From assembly GCA_021286855.1 (NCBI GenBank), contig JAJTBO010000013.1, forward strand, positions 20,174 through 84,173: a stretch of DNA of 64,000 nt, written 5' to 3'. The position numbers were made by a program, and so were the translations under genes. Under the pieces are notes generated by a model. It did no database searches. It was not told the origin of the DNA and saw nothing but the letters and a program-made list of their open reading frames with translations. Positions 57,518-64,000 of the stretch are shown here, piece by piece. The stretch is from Hyphomicrobiales bacterium (GTDB lineage: Bacteria > Pseudomonadota > Alphaproteobacteria > Rhizobiales > Ancalomicrobiaceae). Positions within the stretch are counted from its first letter, which is position 1; the number at the start of each line of letters is the position of its first letter.

Positions 57518-58999
57518 TCAGGCGATGGCGCGGGAGGCTTCCTTGACCTTGCGGGTCGCCTCGTCGACCTGATGGGCGGACTGGGCGATGTCGTGCATGC
57601 CGCGGGTGATGCTCTCGACGCCGAGGGCGGCGGTCTGCATGTTCTCCGACATGTCGCGGGTCACCGCCTCCTGCTCCTCGACCGCGGTGGCGATCGCGGT
57701 CGAAATCTCGTTGATCCGGCCGATGGTCGTCGAGATGCCGGAGATCGCGTCGACCGCTTGCCGGGTGTTGTTCTGCACCTCGGCGATCTGCGCGCCGATC
57801 TCTTCGGTGGCCTTGGAGGTCTGGGTGGCGAGGTTCTTCACCTCGCTCGCCACGACGGCGAAGCCGCGGCCGGCCTCGCCGGCGCGCGCCGCCTCGATGG
57901 TGGCGTTGAGGGCGAGGAGATTGGTCTGCGCCGCGATCGAATTGATCAGGTCGACGACCTCGCCGATCTTCTGGGTCGCGGAGACCAGGGTGGTGATGGT
58001 CGAATTGGTGCGATCGGCCTGGCTCACAGCCTCGTTGGTGATCTCGAGGGCGTGGGCGAGCTGGCGGCTGATCTCGGCGACCGAATGGGCGAGCTCCTCG
58101 CCGCCGGAAGCGACGGCCTGCACGTTCGCCGAAGTCTGGGTGGAGGCGGAGGCCGCGGCGGCGGCCTGTTCGTTGGTGCGGGCGACGGCGTCGGTGATGG
58201 CGCCGAGATCGTGGTCGATCTGCTTCTGCGCCTCGGCGCGGCGCATCCGTTCCCTGACCTGCGCGGTGATGTCGGTGGCGAACTTCACCACCTTGAAGAC
58301 CTTGCCCGACATGTCGAAGATCGGGTTGTAGGAGGCCTGGATCCAGATCTCCTTGCCGCCCTTGCCGATGCGCTTGTATTCGGCCTGCTGGAAGCGGCCG
58401 GCGCGCAGATCGTCCCAGAAGCGGCGGTATTCGGCGCTCTCGCGATAGGTCGGTTCGACGAACATGGAGTGGTGGCGGCCACGTATCTCGTCGATCGAAT
58501 AGCCGAGGGCTGCGAGGAAGTTGTGGTTGGCGTCGAGGATCTTGCCGTCGAGATCGAAGGAGATGACCGCCTGAGCCTTGTGGATCGCCTCGATCTGGCT
58601 CTGGAATTCGGCCGCCTTCAACTTCTCGCCGGTGATGTCGGTGGCGAACTTGACGACGCGATAGGGCTTGCCGGAGCCGTCGAGCAGCGGGTTGTAGGAG
58701 GCCTGGATCCAGATCTCCTTGCCGCCCTTGCCGATGCGTTTGTATTCGGCGCGTTGGAACTTGCCGGAGCGCAGTTCGTCCCAGAACTTGCGATAGTCGG
58801 CGCCGTCGCGATCCTTGGGGTCGACGAACATCGAGTGATGCTTGCCCGTGATCTCGTCGAGCGCGTAGCCGAGGGCTGCGAGGAAGTTCTGGTTCGCCGT
58901 GACGATGGTCCCGTCGAGTTCGAATTCGATCACGGCCTGCGAGCGGTCGAGCGCGTCGAGCTTGGCCTTGGTGTCGCGGTTCGAAGAAAAGAGTCCCAT
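57518..58999 (-). CDS. Soluble methyl-accepting chemotaxis protein with two PAS domains
   Basis: This 493-aa protein has no membrane helix. Two PAS domains (about residues 18-130 and 140-250) are highly similar to each other (both hold [19 protein letters not shown]), followed by a cytoplasmic signalling domain with the hairpin tip region [18 protein letters not shown]. It should sense a cytosolic or redox ligand, perhaps through bound haem or flavin, and signal to CheA. The start at 58999 (MGLFSSNRD) is chosen; the frame extends upstream to 59110 without coding character. Confidence 0.92.
   Translation of the reverse strand: MGLFSSNRDTKAKLDALDRSQAVIEFELDGTIVTANQNFLAALGYALDEITGKHHSMFVDPKDRDGADYRKFWDELRSGKFQRAEYKRIGKGGKEIWIQASYNPLLDGSGKPYRVVKFATDITGEKLKAAEFQSQIEAIHKAQAVISFDLDGKILDANHNFLAALGYSIDEIRGRHHSMFVEPTYRESAEYRRFWDDLRAGRFQQAEYKRIGKGGKEIWIQASYNPIFDMSGKVFKVVKFATDITAQVRERMRRAEAQKQIDHDLGAITDAVARTNEQAAAAASASTQTSANVQAVASGGEELAHSVAEISRQLAHALEITNEAVSQADRTNSTITTLVSATQKIGEVVDLINSIAAQTNLLALNATIEAARAGEAGRGFAVVASEVKNLATQTSKATEEIGAQIAEVQNNTRQAVDAISGISTTIGRINEISTAIATAVEEQEAVTRDMSENMQTAALGVESITRGMHDIAQSAHQVDEATRKVKEASRAIA
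58323..58384. repeat. Near-identical direct repeat in the PAS domains, copy 1
   Basis: This 62-bp segment matches 58689-58750 with one difference. It encodes the core of the second PAS domain. Confidence 0.9.
58689..58750. repeat. Near-identical direct repeat in the PAS domains, copy 2
   Basis: This is the second copy of the 62-bp segment, 366 bp away (exactly 122 codons). It encodes the core of the first PAS domain. Confidence 0.9.
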
Positions 59000-59233
59000 C
59001 GAGGCGCCTTCCACGTTTGTGGATCTCGGTCGCGGATGGAATGATTCCGGCGCGATCGATCTGGTTGCATTTCGTTCGTGTACGATCCTGGAAATTATGG
59101 TCAGTTGCATTTAATGAAACGTGAAAACCGAGACGCGGATCGTATCCGCGAATGAAAAAATATCGAAGAACTGAAATATTAGATCGCGCTCTGTATTTCT
59201 ACTTCGCCGAAATCGTGTTCTTGGCGAGAAATC

Positions 59234-60616
59234 TCACCTGATATGATAGGTAGAGCGCGTCAACCGAACCCAACGCAGGGTCAGCATCAAGGCGACGACG
59301 CCCAGCCCGAGCGCCAGGCCGATCCAGACGCCGAGGCCGGCGAGGCCGGCTCCAAAGGCGAGGCCGAGGCAGGCGAGGAGGCCGACGCCCCAATAGCCCG
59401 CCGCCGCGATGATCATCGGCGCGCGGGTGTCGTGCAGGCCGCGCAGCATGCCGGCGGCGACCGCCTGGACGCCGTCGACCAGTTGAAAGACGGCGGCGAC
59501 GAAGAGGAAGGATCGGGCGAGGCGGACGGTTTCGGCGACGTCCGCCCGGGTCGGGTCGACGAAGAGGCCGATCAGTCGATCCGGCGCGACGATCATGACC
59601 GACGCGGTCGCGGCCATGAAGACGAGGACGAGGCCCCAGCCGGTCCAACCGGCGAGCGCGACGGCGCGGCGATCCTCGCGGCCGAAGGCGGCGCCGACGC
59701 GGATGGTGACGGCCTGCGAGAGGCCGAGCGGGATCATGAAGGCGGTGGCGGCGATCTGCAGCGTCACCGCGTGAGCGGCCAGCGTCGCGGTGCCGAACAG
59801 GCCGGCGATGAAGGCGGCGGCGTTGAAGATGCTGCTCTCGAAGGCGATCATGACGCCGATCGGCAGGCCGAGGCGGAGGAAGTCGCGCCAGCGGTCGAAG
59901 TCGAGACGCCAGAAGCGACCGAACAGATGGTATCGGCGGAAGCGGCGATCGAAGATCAGCACCACCGTCATGGCGAGGAACATGAAGGTGGTGGCGGCGA
60001 GCGTGGCGAAACCGGCCCCGACCACGCCGAGGCGCGGCGCGCCCCAGAGGCCGAAGATCAACACCGCGCCGACGGCGGCGTTGACCGGCACGGCGGCGAG
60101 CGCGACGACGAGGCTCCAGATCGGCCGTTCCATGGCGGCGACGAAGCCGCGCAGGCCGACATAGGCGAAGAAGGGCAACAGCGACCACATCAACACGCGC
60201 AAGAGACGCGCCGCGTCGGCGGAGAGCGCCGGATCCTGGCCGAGGAAGGCGAGGATCGCTTCGCCGTTCCACAAGACCGACCAGACCGGCACGACGAGGG
60301 TCAGCGCGACCCACAGCGTCTGGCGGAAGGTGCGGCGGACCTCGCGCACCGAATGGGCCATGCGGCCGCGTTCGCGGGCGATCATCGGCATGGTCGCCGA
60401 CATCACGCCGACGCCGAACAGCATGAAGGCGTTGTAGAGGTTGACCGCGAGCGCGCCGGCGGCGACCGCCTCGGGGCCGAGACGGCCGAGCAGGATCACG
60501 TCGATGGTCGACAGGGCCATCTGCGCCAGTTGGGTCAGAATCAACGGCCAACCGAGCCTGAGCGTGGCGATCGCTTCCTGTCGCCAGACGGTGAGGGGGA
60601 CGGTGGGCACGGACAT
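59234..60616 (-). CDS. MATE family multidrug efflux transporter (NorM-like)
   Basis: This 460-aa inner-membrane protein has twelve helices in two related halves: LGWPLILTQLAQMALSTIDV at the start and LRLGLPIGVMIAFESSIFN in the middle. This is the MATE pattern for Na+- or H+-driven export of cationic drugs. The promoter side faces the lytic transglycosylase gene. The gap between it and the chemoreceptor gene is unusually A/T-rich. Confidence 0.93.
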   Translation of the reverse strand: MSVPTVPLTVWRQEAIATLRLGWPLILTQLAQMALSTIDVILLGRLGPEAVAAGALAVNLYNAFMLFGVGVMSATMPMIARERGRMAHSVREVRRTFRQTLWVALTLVVPVWSVLWNGEAILAFLGQDPALSADAARLLRVLMWSLLPFFAYVGLRGFVAAMERPIWSLVVALAAVPVNAAVGAVLIFGLWGAPRLGVVGAGFATLAATTFMFLAMTVVLIFDRRFRRYHLFGRFWRLDFDRWRDFLRLGLPIGVMIAFESSIFNAAAFIAGLFGTATLAAHAVTLQIAATAFMIPLGLSQAVTIRVGAAFGREDRRAVALAGWTGWGLVLVFMAATASVMIVAPDRLIGLFVDPTRADVAETVRLARSFLFVAAVFQLVDGVQAVAAGMLRGLHDTRAPMIIAAAGYWGVGLLACLGLAFGAGLAGLGVWIGLALGLGVVALMLTLRWVRLTRSTYHIR

Positions 60617-60757
60617 CGATGGGATCTCGGCTTGCGGACGCGGGACGTCCTAGCACGGGCGAGGGCCGGGCCGCATCCCCGGGGAACGGGAAACGGCCTT
60701 CGTCTCGTCGCAGCGCCGGGGTAATCTTGCCGAATCACGATCCACGGGAGACACGCG

Positions 60758-61972
60758 ATGCGCTCGATGCGATCCCTTCTGCGCCCCGGCCTCGCCGTCG
60801 CGGCGCTGCTGGCGGCGGCGACCGCGGTCCAGGCCGAGGTTCCCTGCCGTACCTCCGGTTCCTTCGAGAACTGGCTCGACGGATTCCGAAGGGAAGCGGC
60901 GGCCTCGGGCATTTCGCGAAACGCGATCGATCGCGGCCTCGCCGGGGTCGCCTACGATCCGGCGGTGATCAAGCGCGATCACGGCCAGGGCGTCTTTCAG
61001 CAGAGCTTCCTGCAGTTCTCGGACCGGATGATCTCGTCGGATCGGCTGTCGCGGGGCCCGCGGATGCTGCAGAAATACGGCGACCTCTTCCATCGGATCG
61101 AAACGAAATATGGGGTTCCCGGCGCGGTGCTGGTCGCCTTCTGGGGGCTCGAGACCGATTTCGGCTCGGATCTGGGCAAATATCGCGCGCCGAGCTCGGT
61201 GGCGACGCTGGCCTACGACTGCCGCCGCGCGGCGATGTTCCGCACCGAGTTGATGGGGCTCCTGAAGGTGGTCGAGCGCGGCGATCTCGCCCCTGAGCAG
61301 ATGGTCGGCGACTGGGCCGGCGAGCTCGGTCATCTGATGTTCTCGCCGCACGACTACGCCCGTTACGGCACGGACTTCGACGGCGACGGGCGGGCCGACG
61401 TGATCCATTCGATCCCCGATGCGATGGCGTCCGGCGCGGCCTTCCTGCAGGCGTTGGGATGGCGGCGCGGCGAACCGTGGCTGGAGAGCGTGCGGGTTCC
61501 CGAGGAGATGGACTGGTCGAAGGCCGACCCGGAGGTGCGCGCGCCGCGCGGCGAATGGGCGCGGGCGGGGGTGCGCAAGGGCGACGGCTCGGCGCTGGCG
61601 GCGGGCGGGCCGGAGGCCTGGCTGTGGTTGCCGATGGGGCGCAACGGCCCGGCGTTCCTCGCCTATCCGAACTTCGACGCCTATCTCGGCTGGAACAAGG
61701 CGATGGTCTACGCCACGACCGCCGCCTATTACGCGACCCGGATCGCCGGCGCGCCGCCGCTTTCGCGCGGGCGCGGCGACGTGCCGATGCTCTCGACCGA
61801 CGAGGTGCGCCGGTTGCAGACCCTGTTGCGCAAGCGCGGCTATTCGGACGAGGAGGCCGACGGGCGGATCGGATCGGCGACGCGCGCGGCGGTGCGCAAG
61901 GCGCAGGAGGCGCTCGGACTGCCGGCCGATTCCTATCCGGACAAGGCGCTGATCTCGGCGCTGGCGCAGTGA
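60758..61972 (+). CDS. Lytic murein transglycosylase (MltB family) with peptidoglycan-binding domain
   Basis: This 404-aa exported protein has a signal peptide (cleavage near VQA-EV) and an MltB-type catalytic domain with the key Glu in FWGLETDFGSDLGKY, GHLMFSP and a calcium-like DFDGDGRADV. A C-terminal peptidoglycan-binding domain ends it (RRLQTLLRKRGYSDEEADG, shown for position). It cuts peptidoglycan to 1,6-anhydro products. A second ATG at 60767 is an alternative start. Confidence 0.93.
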   Translation: MRSMRSLLRPGLAVAALLAAATAVQAEVPCRTSGSFENWLDGFRREAAASGISRNAIDRGLAGVAYDPAVIKRDHGQGVFQQSFLQFSDRMISSDRLSRGPRMLQKYGDLFHRIETKYGVPGAVLVAFWGLETDFGSDLGKYRAPSSVATLAYDCRRAAMFRTELMGLLKVVERGDLAPEQMVGDWAGELGHLMFSPHDYARYGTDFDGDGRADVIHSIPDAMASGAAFLQALGWRRGEPWLESVRVPEEMDWSKADPEVRAPRGEWARAGVRKGDGSALAAGGPEAWLWLPMGRNGPAFLAYPNFDAYLGWNKAMVYATTAAYYATRIAGAPPLSRGRGDVPMLSTDEVRRLQTLLRKRGYSDEEADGRIGSATRAAVRKAQEALGLPADSYPDKALISALAQ

Positions 61973-62044
61973 CGACGCCGGTCGCGCGGCGGCGCAGGAT
62001 CGGCTAAGGTCGGCGATCTGCCGTCAGCGGAAGGACCGACCCAC

Positions 62045-62860
62045 TTGCTCGACGCACTCGCCGCCGCCGCGATCGAGGCCGGACAGGCGATCCTGGAGAT
62101 CGCGAAGGGCGACATCGGGCTCACCGCCAAGGCGGACGAAAGCCCGGTGACGCTCGCCGACGCGCGAGCCGAGGCGATCGTGCTGGCGGTGCTCGCCGAC
62201 GCCTTTCCCGACGTGCCGGTGGTGGCGGAGGAATCGGTCGCGGCCGGGCGGACGCCGGGCGACCTCGGACGACGGTTCTTTCTGGTCGATCCGCTCGACG
62301 GCACGCGCGAATTCGTCGCCGGCAACGGCGAGTACACCGTCAACGTCGCGCTGGTCGAAGACGGCCGGCCGGTCGCCGGCGTCGTCTATGCGCCGGCGCT
62401 CGGCGAGATCTTCGAGGGGCGGGTCGGCGAGGGCGCCTGGGGCGGGCGGTTTCTTTCCGACGGCGCGATCGAACGGCGGCGTTTGGCGACGCACGGCATG
62501 GCGCGGGCGGTTCCGATCGTGACGGCGAGCCGCAGCCATGCGGGGGCGGAGACCGAAGCGCTTCTCGCCGCGCTGGGGCCGCATGAACGGGTCGCGGCCG
62601 GGTCGTCGCTGAAGTTCGCACGGCTCGCCGAAGGGCGCGCCGATCTCTATCCACGGCTCGGCCGGACGATGGAATGGGACACGGCGGCGGGCGAGGCGGT
62701 GCTCAGGGCGGCCGGCGGCGAGGTGCTCGATCTCGACGGGCGGCCGCTCCGTTACGGCAAGCGCGACGTCGGGTTCGCCAATCCCTGGTTCGTCGCGGAC
62801 GCCGACGGCGCTCTCGGCAAACGGGCGCGACGGCTGGCCCGCGGCCTCGCTTCGGGCTGA
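62045..62860 (+). CDS. cysQ: CysQ, 3'(2'),5'-bisphosphate nucleotidase
   Basis: This 271-aa inositol-monophosphatase-fold enzyme has the metal and substrate motifs EES, VDPLDGTREF near residue 80, and WDTAAGEAVL near 216. It removes the 3' phosphate from PAP, the by-product of PAPS use, and so complements cysNC at 25 kb. The start is TTG at 62045 (LDALAAAAIEAGQ); no ATG lies in range. Confidence 0.93.
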   Translation: MLDALAAAAIEAGQAILEIAKGDIGLTAKADESPVTLADARAEAIVLAVLADAFPDVPVVAEESVAAGRTPGDLGRRFFLVDPLDGTREFVAGNGEYTVNVALVEDGRPVAGVVYAPALGEIFEGRVGEGAWGGRFLSDGAIERRRLATHGMARAVPIVTASRSHAGAETEALLAALGPHERVAAGSSLKFARLAEGRADLYPRLGRTMEWDTAAGEAVLRAAGGEVLDLDGRPLRYGKRDVGFANPWFVADADGALGKRARRLARGLASG

Positions 62861-62907
62861 TCCGTCGCATTCGGCGCGCGTCGCCCGAACGAGGCGACGG
62901 CGAGCCG

Positions 62908-63684
62908 TCACCTGCCCTCGGCGAGGGCGGCGAGCGGGGCCGACGTCACCGTGGTCGGCTGCTGGAACGGGTTGCCCTGCATCAGGACGATCGCGGCGGT
63001 CGGCGCGGAGGCGGCGGCGAAGAGTGCGATCGCGGCGAAGGCGGCGCGGACGTTTTCGACATGGACCAGCGCCACCGACAGCATCGTGACGAAGCCGAGG
63101 AAGGCCATGCCGAGCCATTTCAGCGGATTGACGTGGGTCTGGCTGAGCGAGAGCCGGCGATCGCGGGCGTCGCGCACCGAGACGACCTCTTCCAGCATGC
63201 GGGCGTGGACGGCGGGGCCGAGCCGTTCGCCGAGGTCGCGGTCGGCGACGAGCGACAGCAGTCGATCGAGCGCCGCGGCGGTTTCGGGCGAACTGCGGCG
63301 CGCCGCGAGCAACGGCCATTCGGTTCGGGTGGCGGACGTCGCATAGGCGCGGACCGCCGCGTCGAGCGCCTCGCGACGCGGCGCGTCGAGGCCGTGCGCC
63401 AGCGCCTCGACCGAGTGGAGGCCGTCGGCCTCGCGGGTGACGGCGTCGACGGCGCGATCGTGGGCGTTCCAGGTGTCGTTGCCGAGAAAGGCCAGCGTCA
63501 GGGCGAAGAGCACCCCGACGATGTTGATGAAGGGCGGGGCGACGCCGGCGAAGGAGCGCAACCAGGCGCCGCGCCGGGGATCGCGCAGCCACGCGATCAA
63601 CAGGGCCGAGGCGAGAAAGGTGCCGATCAGAGCGATCCCGGCGAAGCCCCAATGATCCCACGTCCGCCAGTCCCAGGTCGCCAT
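62908..63684 (-). CDS. DUF4239 membrane protein
   Basis: This 258-aa protein has two N-terminal helices (about residues 13-30 and 43-62), a long helical soluble middle, and two C-terminal helices (about 190-235). The layout and AFLGNDTWNAHDRA, RTEWPLL and SVRDARDRRLS fit the bestrophin-like DUF4239 group, of unknown function. The ATG at 63684 (MATWDWRTW) is chosen; the frame is open upstream into the promoter region. Confidence 0.8.
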   Translation of the reverse strand: MATWDWRTWDHWGFAGIALIGTFLASALLIAWLRDPRRGAWLRSFAGVAPPFINIVGVLFALTLAFLGNDTWNAHDRAVDAVTREADGLHSVEALAHGLDAPRREALDAAVRAYATSATRTEWPLLAARRSSPETAAALDRLLSLVADRDLGERLGPAVHARMLEEVVSVRDARDRRLSLSQTHVNPLKWLGMAFLGFVTMLSVALVHVENVRAAFAAIALFAAASAPTAAIVLMQGNPFQQPTTVTSAPLAALAEGR

Positions 63685-63752
63685 GCCGTCTCTCCTCCCG
63701 AAAAGACGGGCATCTTGCGCCCGGCGCGCGGTCGCGCGATCCGTAGAACTCA

Positions 63753-63761
63753 TTATCCACA
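63753..63761 (+). promoter_or_regulatory. DnaA box
   Basis: TTATCCACA is a perfect match to the DnaA-binding consensus. It is the only one noticed in the window and lies about 70 nt upstream of the DUF4239 start and 84 nt before the strong promoter. Confidence 0.4.
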
Positions 63762-63844
63762 GGCAAAGGCCGCAGAATTCCAGGGAATCGCGGCGAGGCG
63801 CGAATTCTCGCTCGAAGGCGATGAAGATTTTGCGACAGAGGGTG

Positions 63845-63873
63845 TTGACGGGTCCGTCGGGCGGGCCTATAAA
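63845..63873 (+). promoter_or_regulatory. Strong consensus promoter, probably of an rRNA operon
   Basis: TTGACG and TATAAA are separated by exactly 17 nt, the closest to consensus in the window. The region downstream to 64000 has no open frame with a ribosome-binding site. Confidence 0.65.
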
Positions 63874-64000
63874 CCGCTCCAACGACGGCGGCGATGCCCG
63901 CCGACGACGAAATCCTTCGCTCCGGCGGGTGGTTCGGTGGTCCTCGAGAGGGGGTTGACGAGCGGTTCGAGAGGGTGTTGAAGGTCGCTTCATTCGGTAG

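Larger units (their letters stand above)
63685..64000. other. Promoter region at the right edge
   Basis: This is 316 bp without a supported gene. It holds a DnaA box (63753-63761), a consensus promoter (63845-63873) and three copies of an AGAGGGnGTTGA motif. The arrangement suggests that a strongly expressed gene, probably an rRNA operon, begins beyond the window. Confidence 0.6.

Overview
The window is about 64 kb of GC-rich, densely packed chromosome from an alphaproteobacterium, most likely a denitrifying member of the Hyphomicrobiales (Rhizobiales). This assignment is an inference. It rests on the high GC content and on several alphaproteobacterial markers: TrcR (DUF1013), DUF1192, DUF1178, a cobT-cobS-J-protein-bolA block, aroK-aroB next to xerD and accA, and a fused cysNC. 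No IS element, prophage, CRISPR array, tRNA or rRNA gene was recognised, although the right edge looks like the promoter region of an rRNA operon.

Left part (1-17.6 kb): a denitrification island. The 5' end of a nap operon (napF, napD; periplasmic nitrate reductase) runs off the left edge. Next comes norCBQDEF on the minus strand (nitric oxide reductase and its maturation factors). An unrecognised secreted protein of 156 aa follows, and then a divergent plus-strand nir operon: nirS, a NapC/NirT-type multihaem protein with an extra C-terminal domain, a cupredoxin, nirC, nirF, a fused nirDL, nirG, nirH, nirJ and nirN. NirS reduces nitrite to NO. NirT, NirC and the cupredoxin are candidate electron carriers. 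NirF/DL/G/H/J/N make haem d1. NorCB reduces NO to N2O. Four FNR/NnrR-type palindromes lie at the nap, nor and nir promoters. nirE and the nos genes are not in the window.

Middle (17.7-43.3 kb): housekeeping genes. These are DUF1192-recF; a RibD-like reductase; a cupin; a quinone oxidoreductase; trcR; a glycosyltransferase; DUF2478; DUF6665-like; cysD-cysNC (sulfate activation); a 730-bp gene-free stretch with three degenerate copies of one repeat; two DUF3108 envelope proteins flanking rpmB and a VUT transporter; a phytase-like esterase; cobT-cobS; a J-domain protein; bolA; a diguanylate cyclase; aroK-aroB; a 48-aa membrane protein; xerD; accA; and a YafK-type L,D-transpeptidase.

Right part (43.4-64 kb): an XRE-2TM regulator broken by an in-frame amber codon; a GNAT protein; secA divergent from a parvulin isomerase; a TetR repressor divergent from a DUF2798 membrane protein with a clear operator; argJ-mutT; a Flp pilin; a methyltransferase divergent from comF-grxC-nitrilase-DUF1178-queG; a DsbA-family isomerase; a soluble PAS-PAS chemoreceptor; a MATE pump; a lytic transglycosylase; cysQ; and a DUF4239 membrane protein. 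The last 160 bp hold a consensus promoter and repeated -35-like motifs pointing out of the window.
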